Shown: piece after piece, positions 12,675-24,238 of the stretch | Layout: each line of letters opens with the position of its first letter | Position numbering within the stretch: position 1 is the stretch's first letter | Assembly: GCA_002914845.1 (NCBI GenBank) | Contig: JXTC01000083.1 | Location: 661,475 to 725,474, forward strand | Origin: Trema orientale | Lineage: Eukaryota > Streptophyta > Magnoliopsida > Rosales > Cannabaceae | Length of the DNA: 64,000 bases | Direction: 5' to 3' | The notes under the pieces: model-generated | The model's input: only the letters and a program-made list of their open reading frames with translations | What the model was told of the DNA's origin: nothing | Database searches by the model: none | Translations under genes and position numbers: made by a program

Positions 12675-13217
12675 ATATTTTGCTATCATCTCAAAAAGAA
12701 AAAAATAATAATAATCTTTTGCCATGAGATTAAAAAAGGTCGATTTTTATTATATAAAAAAAGAAATAAATACCAAGTAAAATAACGACAAGGCCGCCGG
12801 TGATATAAGTATAACCTCATGTAGCCAGCAATAAAGAACAAACAGTGTTTTGCATTTAACATCCGAATTAATTTAAGTATCATTTATCTCCAAATTTTTT
12901 TAAAAAAATTGTTCGTATCTTTTGGTTACGTGTCTTCTATTTATACATATCGACTGCATTAAACACTTGGAATTTTCTTAACCGAAAAAAAAAAAAAAAG
13001 AAAGAAAACTCTTGCGAGTTTTTGAATCTCCAATGAGATTCTTTAAACAGATAGAAACTAAAAATATAAAAAAAAAAATGAAAAAGAAATAATCGATGAA
13101 CCAAATAAAGCCAGTTGCAGAAGCCAAAGGCTCAATTGTATTATAATAGACGACTCTTTGCCTCCTCATCCTCCTTTTTTGTTGCGTCCCTTGGATTCTT
13201 CCTATCTCCGCGAAGCC
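12675..13217. other. Promoter and 5' region of the GT92 gene
   Basis: AT-rich sequence that becomes CT-rich just before the start codon at 13218. I see no separate gene and no convincing TATA position. Confidence 0.4.
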
Positions 13218-15065
13218 ATGCGGCGGAGGCTCTTCCACACCAACTTCTTATTCACCATAGCCGCTCTCATTGTCTTCGCCTTCTTCTCTCTCCAGCCCTT
13301 GTCTCGCTATGCCTTAATTATACCCGCCCAATACGATTTCATTCCCTACCCACCCGCAATTATAAATCTCAGAGCAACAACCACAACCCGACCCAGGAAC
13401 CCGGAATACAGTTACGCCCTCGCCGACGACGACTCCGATCATGATCATGATCGTGTCACCCACCACGTCCGCCACGTGTCCTCCCTTGAGTATCAGTACT
13501 CAATCCCCTCCGTCTCTGTTCTTCTCGCCGACTGGGAGGTTCTAGTCATCATCACTGATCACAAGATCAGTTTCGATTTCGGTGATGAGGAGGATTACCT
13601 CTGCCTATTCCAAAACAACGCCACGTCACCCGCCGGATTCTCCGGGAGGCTTCCCCTGACCAATCAGATCGCTTTCAAGTGCATTATGCCACACAGCGTC
13701 AGGCGCCTCCGCCCCTTTTTCCAACCTGTTGTGATAAACCCGCCGCCTCCTAATTCGCAGGATGATGAGGAGGCGATGTGGTCTCCAATGCCGGAGCTCT
13801 ATAGATGGAATTTTCTAGTTTACGAGTCGCTGTCTACGGAGAACGACGTCGTTTTGTTCGTTAAAGGCGTTAACAATCGCCAAGGGATCAACCGCTCGCC
13901 GAGCGAATTCAGATGTGTGTTTTACTACGACGATTCCAATACTGTCGCCGTTAAAACGGCCGTCACGAGCTCGACGCAAGAGGTTTTCAGGTGCTCTCAC
14001 CCGGACATAACGGCGGCGTTGATCAGTTCTAACAACGGTGAAGGTGATATTGGTGAGGAGCAGCGACAACAATTCAAAGTCTCGCTCGAAATCGTGAGCG
14101 ATAATCTGGTGGTTCCCTCCGTTGCGTACTACGTGCTGCCTCGGCGCGGCTCGGCCAATCATCAAGAGGTTAAGAAGCCGCCTCGACTGTGCGCGTCTAC
14201 GATGGTTTACAATGCGGCTAAGTTCTTGAAGGAATGGGTCATGTACCATTCCGAAATCGGGGTCGACAAGTTCATATTGTACGACAACGACAGCAACGAC
14301 GACTTGAGTAGTGTCGTTCAGGAGCTAAACGACGAAGGCTACGACGTAAGTAGAATATTTTGGGTTTGGCCAAAGACTCAAGAGGCCGGGTTCTCCCACA
14401 GCGCGGTCTACGGTAAGGATTCGTGCACCTGGATGATGTACGTTGATATAGACGAGTTTGTTTTCTCCCCATCATGGAGTGGTTCCTCTAAGCCATCAAA
14501 GGACATGCTAAAGTCACTCCTCCCGAGGGTCCCACCACAATCATCATCTCCTTCTTCTCATCATCACCGTTTGATTGGTCAAGTTTCGATTAGGTGCAAT
14601 GAATTTGGTCCGTCGAATCAACGGTCCCACCCAATCGAGGGGGTGACACAAGGGTACACGTGTCGAAGGTGGGCGGAGCAACGCCACAAGTCGATTGTGT
14701 TGCTGGATGCGGTGGATCCTTCCTTGCTCAATGCCGTACACCATTTTCAACTTCGAAAGAATTACAGAACCAAGACACTGAACCTAGATAGAGCCGTGGT
14801 GAACCACTACAAGTACCAGGCTTGGTCTGAGTTTCAAAACAAGTTTCGTAGGAGGGTCTCTACCTACGTCGTAGACTGGAAAGAGAAGGCTAACCTCGGG
14901 TCTAAGGACCGGACCCCTGGACTTGGGTTCGATCCCACTGAGCCCAAAGATTGGGCCCAAAAGTTTTGCGAGGTTAAGGATGAAAGGTTGAAAGTCCTGA
15001 CTCAAAAATGGTTCGGATCTCGGACCTCATCGGACGGCTACAACAAACTGGCTTGGGAGAGATGA
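13218..15065 (+). CDS. GT92 (DUF23) glycosyltransferase, type II membrane protein
   Basis: A single-exon gene of 615 residues. The reading frame is open from 13158, but the first ATG is at 13218. Residues about 8-27 are one hydrophobic segment after MRRRLFHTN, giving a type II Golgi membrane topology with a long lumenal stem. The catalytic domain starts near residue 321 with RLCASTMVYNAAKFLKEW. It continues with GVDKFILYDNDSNDD, KTQEAGFSHSAVYGKDS and CTWMMYVDIDEFVF, where Asp409-Ile-Asp411 is the likely metal-binding DxD. The family includes beta-1,4-galactan synthases (GALS) and the uncharacterised At1g27200 group; this protein looks like the latter, so the acceptor is unknown. The gene is more GC-rich than its surroundings, as is common for intronless plant genes. 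Confidence 0.92.
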   Translation: MRRRLFHTNFLFTIAALIVFAFFSLQPLSRYALIIPAQYDFIPYPPAIINLRATTTTRPRNPEYSYALADDDSDHDHDRVTHHVRHVSSLEYQYSIPSVSVLLADWEVLVIITDHKISFDFGDEEDYLCLFQNNATSPAGFSGRLPLTNQIAFKCIMPHSVRRLRPFFQPVVINPPPPNSQDDEEAMWSPMPELYRWNFLVYESLSTENDVVLFVKGVNNRQGINRSPSEFRCVFYYDDSNTVAVKTAVTSSTQEVFRCSHPDITAALISSNNGEGDIGEEQRQQFKVSLEIVSDNLVVPSVAYYVLPRRGSANHQEVKKPPRLCASTMVYNAAKFLKEWVMYHSEIGVDKFILYDNDSNDDLSSVVQELNDEGYDVSRIFWVWPKTQEAGFSHSAVYGKDSCTWMMYVDIDEFVFSPSWSGSSKPSKDMLKSLLPRVPPQSSSPSSHHHRLIGQVSIRCNEFGPSNQRSHPIEGVTQGYTCRRWAEQRHKSIVLLDAVDPSLLNAVHHFQLRKNYRTKTLNLDRAVVNHYKYQAWSEFQNKFRRRVSTYVVDWKEKANLGSKDRTPGLGFDPTEPKDWAQKFCEVKDERLKVLTQKWFGSRTSSDGYNKLAWER

Positions 15066-16044
15066 AATAGTATGTTAGGATTTCTTTCTTTTTTTTTTTT
15101 TTGAATGGTATATATGTTAGGATTTATATTCATCCTCTAGGACGTTTGATTGATTAATTTCCAATTTTTTTTTAATCTAATTAATTCCATTAGACAAATA
15201 GAAAGGTTCGAGTGGGATTGTTTTATTGAGTAGACGGTAATAATTGGTAGGTTTTTTTATTGCTTGCTTAGTGTTTACTAGTATTTTAGTATATTCCCCG
15301 AGCACGATTATAAAACTTTCTATGCCCCTTTTTCTTAGGTAGACTCCAAGTACTTTATTCTTTTTTTGGTGAGGAGAGGAAGGAATTTTTTAACCTCTGC
15401 TTTTTTTTGTTGGTTGAACTATTACGTTTTTCTAATTTATTAGAAGAGTCAAGTCCCAAGATAAATTCATCTAATTCGAATCTAGCTTGTTTATGTCCCT
15501 TTTCTTAATTGATTCTCCTTTTCCTTTTAATCGTGAATACGTGTAATTAGTTACGCGTACATAACACATATACAATGTTTGGCACGGGCATCAAATCAAA
15601 TGGTTTAATTATTATGACGTTTTGAATGGTAGAAGAAGGAATAGTATTTATGATACACGTTGCTTAATCTCCTACACCGTTAATCTTCGCTTTTGTTTGA
15701 CCGCATGCATCGCAGCCTAAACTGATCGTGTGGTCCAAGTCTAACAGTTGAGTCAATAAAATATCATTTCAAGACTATATCATTTTCATTATTATTATTA
15801 TTATTATTATTTTTCTAATTGCGAATTAATTCTATTCCAAGCTGCCGGCGGCAGGCATGGCCGCCAGGGAAAAAATGAAAAAAGAAAAAAGAAAAACAGA
15901 TAAGGCCCCATAAGGGAAAAGGTTTAAGATTAATTTTGTCTAACTCTTCGTCTTAAGCAATGTATTCGGTTTCTTCACTTTCCATGCGATTAGATGGTCC
16001 AGGGCACGAAAAGTCAAATTAACTCTTAGACGAAACTATATACA
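15066..16044. other. 3' flank of the GT92 gene
   Basis: Includes the probable 3' UTR, an ATT trinucleotide run at about 15789-15811, and a GC-rich patch around 15841-15866 (GCCGGCGGCAGGCATGG) that stands out in AT-rich sequence. No gene is seen. Confidence 0.45.
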
Positions 16045-16508
16045 TGGCACGTTTACTTCGCTGTAATCGTAATCAGAATAAATAAAAAGAGAAATAAATA
16101 GGAATAAAATAGAAGGGTATGGGAATCATTATTTATAGTATGTTGTTTACTTAAAATAAATAGGAATGGGAATCATATTCATTAGAATACTATTCTTTTG
16201 TTTACTTAACCCAGGAAAAGTAATGAGAATGTGTTATATTTACTAAATTGTCCTTTTAAATACATGTACGATTTAAAGTAGATAGATTTTTTAGGGTAAA
16301 ATTGTATTTTATAATTTTAATAATTAAAAAAGAGGAAATTTACGGGTAATCAGACTCCTTAGGGTGTTGGTGGGGGAAGTATTCCCATTCTTTTCTCCTA
16401 AATTTGTGTGGGCCCCGCATATTTCCCCCTTTCTCATATTTTAGTAAACTTTTGTATAGGAATCATTACCCTATATACCATTCCCATTACTCTTTAGTAA
16501 ACATGCCA
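16045..16508. mobile_element. 464-bp TIR repeat, copy 1 (PIF/Harbinger-like MITE)
   Basis: Left end TGGCACGTTTACT and right end AGTAAACATGCCA are inverted repeats. The flanking triplet ACA occurs on both sides, a 3-bp duplication as made by PIF/Harbinger elements, although the usual target is TWA. The interior is non-coding. A second copy of the same repeat lies at 31598-32739, colinear over nearly its whole length apart from an insertion there. That copy is flanked by TAA on both sides. Confidence 0.75.
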
Positions 16509-17011
16509 ACAGAGTTAATTCTTAGAATTAATTATATATTGACTTGTCAATCTAGATGTATACAAATTATGAAAAGAAAAAGTAAAAAAGGTATATTTCA
16601 AAACATGTATATCTGAGATAAAGTGAATGTAATAAGATAAGCGAGAAATTGTTATCACTCAATTTTTATTTTTATTTTTTTTTCGGGAAAAAAAAGTGAA
16701 ATCGTGGGTACATGAAATTACGATCTTATAACATCAAATTTTAGGAGATATTCTTAATAATTTATTTGAATTGCATTATGCGTATATATATTCTTAAGTA
16801 ATCTATAAAACAAATTTCTGTGTTTTCAAATTTCCATTGGGAGAGTGTGAGACCCAATTATCTTTATTCTTCACCAAATCATTAATTTTACAAGTTACAT
16901 AAACTATACAAACACGAAATGGCCAAGTAATAGAACATTAAAGTAAACAAAATTTAATCCGTCCTGTTTTTAATTTATGATAAATTTTATATTATGTCAG
17001 TCAGTCAAAAA

Positions 17012-17084
17012 GGGGATGTAGCTCAGATGGTAGAGCGCTCGCTTAGCATGCGAGAGGTACGGGGATCGATACCCCGCATCTCCA
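17012..17084 (+). tRNA. tRNA-Ala (AGC)
   Basis: A 73-nt cloverleaf. The acceptor stem GGGGATG pairs with CATCTCC at 17077-17083, with discriminator A at 17084. The D arm contains AGCTCAGATGGTAGAGC (A box). The anticodon stem CTCGC/GCGAG encloses TTAGCAT with anticodon AGC at 17045-17047. The T arm GGGATCGATACCCC holds the B box. No intron. The 3' CCA is not encoded, as expected in eukaryotes, and a T5 run just downstream is a pol III terminator. Confidence 0.98.
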
Positions 17085-17387
17085 TTTTTAAAAGCCATAT
17101 ATATATTTCTTTTTTTTTATTTTTTTGCCTAAAAGTTGAACAAACATTTTCTTGTACAAGAAAATAAAGACAGGAAAGGCCAACATGGTACAATGATTGA
17201 TTAAACTGACGATTTTACCATAAATCTTTACAGATACTTTCCCTACACTGGCAAGTGTAATATATTCTTTGAAACTTTAAAGTGAGCTTCAACGATTAAA
17301 TCTCTCTTTTTACACTAGAAGAAGAAAAGAATAATAAAAGCTAGTATGATTTTCTATTCCAAAAAGGCTCAAGCAAAAAAGGAAATA
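17085..17387. other. tRNA terminator and 3' UTR of the bromodomain gene
   Basis: TTTTT directly after the tRNA ends pol III transcription. The rest is probably the 3' UTR of the minus-strand gene that stops at 17388. Confidence 0.5.
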
Positions 17388-20300
17388 CTAGCGGCCCATC
17401 CTCAGCTGCAAAGCTAAATCTGGCAGCTGCGGTGAACCAATCTGCATAACTGAACTAGATGAACTTGGTGCCCCAAATCTAGCATTCAGCTCAGGCAGAA
17501 ATGGATTAGAATCCTGTTTATGGTGCCTTGTCAATTCCTGAAAAGACGCATCCCCAACATCCCCCAGTTCGGGTGCTCTAAATGACCCAATGCCAAAGCC
17601 CTGGGCCAATAAACTGCCACAATCTGTTCTTGCAGTTGCTACCAAATTGGCTTCAAATGAATCAGTACCAGTTATATACATTGGACTTGGACTGATAGTA
17701 GTGTTGCTAGTTGATGCTATGTCAAGAATTTGATGAGGTACTGAAGCTTCAGCAGGAACTGCATTCCCCATCATTGTGGCCGCGGGTCTTAAGATCCCCA
17801 TTTGAGGTAAAATATATGAGACAAGCAGCCCATTACTTGAACCATTGATACAAGGTTGACTTGGACTGATAGTAGTGTAGCTGGTTGATGCTATGTCAAG
17901 AATTTGATGAGGTACTGAAGCTTCAGCAGGAACTGCATTCCCCATCATTGTGGCCGCGGGTCTTAACATCCCCATTTGAGGTAAAATATATGAGACAAGC
18001 AGCCCATTACTTGAACCATTGATACAAGGTTGACTCGAGGAATTCTGCTGAAGCAGAAAAGGAGTGACAGGTCCCATCCCGCCACAGTTACTGTTGAGTG
18101 AAGTCAACTCTCTTTGGGTATTTATAGTTTCCAAGTCTTCTCTACCTTGCAGAAAACACCTTTTTTCACCAACGGAATTTGAACCAGAAATATTTTGAGG
18201 TAGAAGCCCAGTTGAAAGGTCATCAGTAAATAAAGATCTCTCATTCTCTGATGACATGTTTTCTCTTGTTGATCCAGGACCAGACTTGAGTTCAACAGGC
18301 AAAATACTTACAATTTTCTTCAAAGCAATCTTCCGAACAACAGGCCCAAGATCGGCCACAAATCGAGCTATGCTTCTTGCATAACTATGCTCCAAGTAAG
18401 CATCATCTACCTATTCATATTTATGGATCAAAAAGAAGAGAAAGTGATCATTTTAGGTACACACTAAATGTTAAAAAAATCCAACGAAGAGAAAACATTT
18501 CTGAGCTACTGGCATTCTATTAAGTTGTTTACAGTTTAAGCAAAGACAATTGGCCTCTAGATTAACTACTAAGTGATTAACCTCCATTTCTAAATCGGTC
18601 CTTCTCTCAACCCAATAAATTAAAGATCACCAGGTCCAGCTTGCCATTTAGGGGGGGAAAAAAAAAGTGGAAGGTTGGCCATATAAATTACCTCAATTAA
18701 TTGCTTCTGTTCTCCTTGAAGGGCAGCCAAGGTAGATGGCTCATATCCAGAAGCCAATGGAAACCTATAAGTGTCACGCTTATACTCATCAACAGCAAAA
18801 TGCTTTTTTCCATACTTCATCACACTCCTCAATACCGAAGCTGAATATCAAGATAAAAAATAATGCAATGTTAATTGACGAACAGAAACAAAAAAGAAAG
18901 GAAAACTAAGCAGTGCATAGAGTGATAACAGAATTATTCGATAAGTTACCTGGAAATTCGTTCTCCCAGTCAGACAACCAGTTAGTACATGTCTTCCCAA
19001 TAAGAGACCCCTGGAAAACTCCATTTACTGCATCAACATCGTTAAACTTGCTTGAATTTGGGCCTTTTCTTAAATTGTAAGAACTGGACCCATTGGTATT
19101 GTCCCCAAATGAACCAGGGGTTGTATCTGAAAACGATTCATGACTAATGTTTTCAACAGGAGAACTGTTGGGCAACTTTTTAAGCTTCTTGCCTGGTGGC
19201 CTGCCTCTCTTTCTGATTTTGGGCGGAGTTTCACAGTCATCACTATCTTGCCTTAAATTCTCAAAATCCTTTTTCGCAAGCTCTTGCATGGATCTTGCCT
19301 GAAAAACCATTCAACCTTCAGAGATATGATCAAATTCCCCAAATTTTAGCTAAAAACAAAAGATGATCCTGGTAAATACCTGTCGAAAGTAAATTGTATC
19401 TGGTGAATTATACTCCATTGCATTTGAGCATATCAGGAAAACGTCTTTCTGCACAAATTAGAAAGTAAAGGTATCAAGTTCACATCGCATCAACCAAATA
19501 TATCTAATAACCGTCTTTTGCCTTATTGTCCTTGCAACAGGTTCCCATTGAACCAAACAAGTCCCTGAATTGTAGACTCAAGTCACAAGCAAGCATCAAA
19601 TCCAAATATACAAGAAGACCAATACGCCTCTGTAGACAGTTAACTGATAACTTGTTAGTTGCTAACAAATACATAATAGCAAATTCACAACTTCAACCTA
19701 AATAAATTGATAAATTATCTGCTTGTCCCTTAGTCCATTGGTTACAAGGCAAAGCTCAGCCTTATTTCTTTCTTTTTTTCCCCCGGTTGTTAATAACGTG
19801 GTGAGCATAATCATATGATCACATCTTTAATTTCTCAATCATTCAGTTTCTTTCCTCACTCCTTTGCCGTATACATTGAAAAATCACTTGAAACAGAGAA
19901 AAGAAATGGAAAAAACCACCACGATTATTAATTTTCTAATGCTTCTATATTCTCCGGTGGAAACTTCCTCCCATGTTCAATTTCAGCAAAAGCTTGTTTA
20001 TATTTTAGATATTTAAATAGCAAATAGTTCATTATAGAAGCTGGACATATAGATTTGGATGCATGGGAGATCACAAATAGGTTGATGGAAGCAAAAATAA
20101 ACAAAAAAACCGACTAAACACTGTATTAAGACAGGGTATCCCAACGAACTATTAAACAAACTAAAATCCAGCAATTTACTTAAGTTCGATTACCAACCTC
20201 GAAAAGTTCCAAATTAGTATAAACTCCGCAATCAAGTTTCTTCCTCACAGTTGCAAAGTCCATTGGGTTCTCAATAATTTCATGATATTCAGGAAGCTGT

Positions 20301-21763
20301 ACCAAGTACCATGATATTGGCATCAACTCGAGGAAAACGTAGACCAAATTTTATCAAACACAAATATCAATGTCAGGATTGAATAAAAGCACCTCGTCTG
20401 GATCCACGGGCTCGGAGAATACCCCATAAGTGTCCTTTCTGCAAGAAAAATCAAATAAACAATCAAAACCCAGTTAAAATCTTAAACAAATAAAAACAGA
20501 AAAAAAAAAAAAAAGACTTGGAACCTAAAGCACACACTTTTGAAGCCTGTCAAGGATGAACACCAACAACTTTTTGTCTGGCAAAGGTGTCGTGGGACCG
20601 GACTCCACCTGCAACCCTGTCCACATATAATGGGCAATCCTTAAAATTTAACAACTTTAGAATGGAATATAAATTCCCCCCTCAAGATTGGAACTAGTGA
20701 TGTAGTTCAATACCATGTACACTGTTGTCTGTCGCTTTCAGACCCTTTTCGCCCTGCAACATCAATGGTGAAAAAATCACCCAATTAATATAATATAATG
20801 TCCTTATTGGCAAGAAGAAGAAAATAATAACAATAATTCGAATGGGAAACGGTGAAAGTCACCAGTAAAAGCACAAGAACAAGAAGAAGTACAGGTGAAA
20901 AGGAATAGAAAATTAATTGAAGAAAAGACAAATTAAAGCTTTTTCACACACAAAAGATGTGCCACAATAAACCAAAAAGGTCTTATATTCAATTAAGGCC
21001 ATAAGAATATTTAAACAACAAATAAATTAAAAATAAATGAAGGATTAAAATAGGAAGTATATAAAAACTGGAAACGCGCTCCAGATTCCAATTTTTAGAT
21101 AAAAAGTAAAAATACTGTCCAAAACTTGACCTGGTCAACACACATGTACAATCACCACCCACGATCCAACAAGTACACTACACCACCGAATAATTTTCAA
21201 GTTAAGCGCGAAACCCCAAAAACCCAAATCCCATTTAAACAAACATTCTCCCAAAAAAACGACGAATCTCCTCAAAAATTGAAGTTAGATTCTTGTAAAA
21301 AAAAATGAAAATTTAATCAAAAAACAAGAAGAAGAAGAAGAAGAAGATTGTTTCTGGGTTTTGGTTCTTAATTTCGAAAAATAAAAAATTGGGTATTATT
21401 GATAATCACCATTTGATTAGATCTATGAGTGAAGGCGCTAAGCTTACGCCTCTTGGAAGCAACATCGGGATCTTCATTATCCCCATTCGAAACAGACCCA
21501 AAAGGGTTTGACGACAATGTCGTTTGGTAGCAATCGGAATTGGAATTAAGGCCGAGTAGGAGCTTATGCTTCTTCTCCTTGCGCTCGTCGTCGTCGTCGT
21601 CACCGGCGATAAACTCCGGCGGCGGCGATGGCGTGGCGTCAAAGCTGGGATCCCTGCGAGAGGATCGCCGGCTAGGGTTAGGTGATTTTTGTTGTTTGAG
21701 AAAGCGTTTTTGGAGATCTAAGAGGGAAGGGCGACCCTTTTTCTTCTTCTTCTTGGCCATCAT
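17388..21763 (-). CDS. BRD1/2: Bromodomain protein, BRD1/BRD2-like (SWI/SNF-associated)
   Basis: Bromodomains bind acetyl-lysine on histones; Arabidopsis relatives (At1g20670, At1g76380) are reported SWI/SNF complex subunits. Nine exons (21763-21410, 20753-20714, 20616-20538, 20438-20393, 20296-20198, 19448-19380, 19298-18950, 18840-18692, 18410-17388) join in phase into 735 residues. The start is the first ATG, giving MMAKKKKKKGRPSLLDLQKR, an AT-hook-like basic start typical of the family. The bromodomain, about residues 136-222, reads LPDKKLLVFILDRLQKKDTY, then ENPMDF and the acetyl-lysine pocket CSNAMEYNSPDT. A second AT-hook-like RKRGRPPGKKLKK follows, then a plant-specific region EFPASVLRSVMKYGKK. 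The last exon holds an in-frame 58-residue tandem duplication. Mainly nuclear by motif content. Confidence 0.93.
17687..18034 (-). repeat. 174-bp tandem duplication inside the last bromodomain-gene exon
   Basis: Two adjacent units, 17687-17860 and 17861-18034, are nearly identical. I count about 3 differences in 174 bp, for example GTTGCTAGTT against GTAGCTGGTT, and CTTAAGATC against CTTAACATC. The unit is exactly 58 codons, so the frame is kept. Both units encode the stretch from CINGSSNGLLVSYILPQMG to ILDIASTS. Confidence 0.95.
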
Positions 21764-22520
21764 CGTCGTCGTGATCGTCGTCGTCGTCGTCGTCTTCTCT
21801 GATATCTCACACCCCTTCTTTCTATCTCTCTCTATGTACTTTTCTGATTCTACCCCTTCTCTCTCCAAACCCAATCACCTCCCATTTTTTTAATATTTCC
21901 TTTTTTTTTTTTATTTGCATTTGTAATAATTCTTTTCTTTTTATCAAATTAAATAATCCAAGGTAAAACGTGTTTTATCGTTAATTATGTCATATTAGGC
22001 CTTAAATACACTTTTATTTGCAGATTAGTCCTTTTATTTTCTAGTAAATACTATAATTAAGTGTAATGACGAGACAGTAAATCTCATTCGATTTACAATT
22101 ACAATAACATAATAAGAATAAAAACTTTGTAACATTGATTAAACTTAAGTTTTATTCACCAGAAAAAAAAAAAAAAAAAAAACACCCTAAGTTATTCAAA
22201 GTGCATTGTCAGAGACTAGGTTTGAGTGGTAACTGGAACTTTTCTCCAACATTAACATTGAAGGGTTGAAATTTTCTACTCCTATTAATTGTATGCAAAG
22301 CTAAAATTTTAAATTTTTTTTTTCATTCTGATGGAGATTTTAGTAGTGTTATTGGCATCTTAAGGTACTCAATTCCACGTAGCGTGTCGATCTATTGTTC
22401 TGAGATTATAATTATTATATTGGGTGCTACACAAGTTCCAATAAAGTATTTTCTTTAGTCTGTCAATAATAGACTAACATCTCATGTAATGTTATATGTT
22501 GGGCACCTATTGTATTATTT
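21764..22520. other. 5' region of the bromodomain gene and intergenic DNA
   Basis: The frame stays open upstream of 21763 to 21874 without an ATG, so this stretch is taken as 5' UTR. It is rich in CT and GTC/GTT repeats. Further right is AT-rich DNA with an A18 run at about 22163-22181. No gene is seen. Confidence 0.5.
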
Positions 22521-22723
22521 AATTTTTTAAGAGTAATAATAAAGGATATCAAAATTTTGCACTAAAAATTTATACCAAATGATGTGGCATATATTTCAAC
22601 CACTTTTTTTTTTAAGGTGGGACCACATCATTTAAATTTATGTGGCTAAAAATGATGACACATCACTAGTGTGAGTTTTGGTGCAAAATTTTGGTGTCTC
22701 AATTTGTACTCATTTTTTAATAC
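22521..22723. mobile_element. ~200-bp MITE with long inverted termini
   Basis: The left arm, GAGTAATAATAAAGG then ATATCAAAATTTTGCAC, matches the reverse complement of the right arm, GAGTACAAATTGAGAC then ACCAAAATTTTGCAC. It continues inward through a shared GATGTG motif. It has no coding capacity. The T tract followed by AAGGTGGGACC sits in the centre. Exact ends are uncertain by a few bases. Confidence 0.65.
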
Positions 22724-22877
22724 CAACTTATGTGTCATGTGAGTTGTCAAAATTCAATTAGTAAATGTTATTAAACTTATGTGGTATGTGAATTATGTCA
22801 TATTCAATTCAAAAAAGCTCTTTATCCCGAGTTTTGATCCCAACTCGAGCCACGTAGCTCAATGTCAGCCTTTTACT

Positions 22878-23060
22878 AGGGGTGGTAATTCATGTTAGCA
22901 GGTCGTGTTCGTGTCATATCAATGTCCACATATATCAGCATATACCTTAAGTCGAACTTGACCCGTTTAAAAATAATGTCAAAAATTCTAACTCGTACCT
23001 GATATGACCTATGTAACTCGTTTATTCAACTGGGTTATATTCGGATCAAGTTAACCCGAC
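22878..23060 (+). mobile_element. hAT-like non-autonomous element, left-end fragment
   Basis: It begins TAGGGGTGGTAATTC, a terminus common to many plant hAT non-autonomous elements. GTCGTGTTCGTGTCA-type sequence and ACCCGACACGATCCG follow in the body. I could not find a matching right terminus, so the right boundary is arbitrary and the element may be truncated. Confidence 0.45.
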
Positions 23061-23697
23061 ACGATCCGTTAACTTATTTAATATAAATTAACTAAAATAT
23101 ACTTTTTAAACATATTTATCATAAATTCATATATGTTTTATGACCTTAAGACATAAATATTTACTAAAAATAAATTGAAACAACATAAAATCTTAATATA
23201 TTTACATAATAAAGTCTTAAAAATACAAAAAAAAAAAAAAGAGTCTAAACATACATAATAAAAATATAATTTTCTAGTGGGTATTGTTATTCAATAATAA
23301 TGACTTTTTGACCAATTTTAGTAATAAAAAAATAATAATATCCTTTATTAAAATTATATTATTCCCTATTATTCTCCTTAATTTTGAGGATATTATTGTC
23401 TTTTACCAGTTAAAGTAATTTAAAAAGTCAACAGAGGTTATTAATTTTAAGAAATTCTTAATCTCATGGTATTATTTTTGCATAGTCCAAATTTTAGAGT
23501 TTAAATTGTAGAACACCCAAACTTTAGGGTATTTTTTTGCAATTTACCCTTTGATATTATACAACAGATTTTATCATACTAGTATAAAATTTAAGACACA
23601 TGACATTGAACAATAAATTTTAGTTCAGTATCTTTTGGATAAAAAAGTTGAGATATTTTCCCCTTAAGAAAAAAAAGTTGAAGTTTTTTTTATAATA

Positions 23698-23875
23698 AGT
23701 AATGATAGGGACACATAAAAGTTATAAATAATGATGTTGCATGTATTTTTACCAATCATCTACATGGTATAGTCCCACTTCGAAAAAAAAAAAAAAACAT
23801 GGATTGATGAAAAACATTTCACATCATTATGTGTGATTTTTGTGTGTAAATCATGTATGCCTTTAGCATTACTAT
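23698..23875. mobile_element. ~178-bp MITE with imperfect inverted termini
   Basis: The left end AGTAATGATAGGGACACA and the reverse complement of the right end, AGTAATGCTAAAGGCATACA, agree. Further in, AATAATGATGTTGCATG pairs with the complement of CACATCATTATGTGTG. Small, non-coding and AT-rich. Confidence 0.55.
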
Positions 23876-24181
23876 TTTATAATTGGTGAAATATTCAATA
23901 TGTTATGCTAATCTCTCCCCCTCTTTATCCTTCGTCATTGAATTCATTACTTAATACATTTGCTGGTGCTGTTGCTATGACCATTTGCATGCATTTTTTG
24001 GTTATCGCTAATCAAGGTAGCACTTGTATGTAATTATTGACTAAAATGCACTAAACAAATAAACATAATAACGTATTAGCAATCGAGTAGCTAATGCTTC
24101 TCTCCTTTTATCCTATGACAATTTTTGTCTGTTTTTTATTTTAAGCTTAGGATAATGTTCGTATATATGTGTTCATATATT

Positions 24182-24183
<2 letters not shown>

Positions 24184-24233
<50 letters not shown>
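24184..24233. repeat. AT dinucleotide microsatellite
   Basis: About 24 perfect TA units in a row, bounded by TTGTG on the left and CATATTC on the right. Confidence 0.95.

Positions 24234-24238
<5 letters not shown>

Noticed and set aside
13815-14249. 144-codon open frame on the minus strand
   Set aside because: It lies entirely antisense to the conserved GT92 coding sequence and has no domain. Long antisense frames are common over GC-richer genes.
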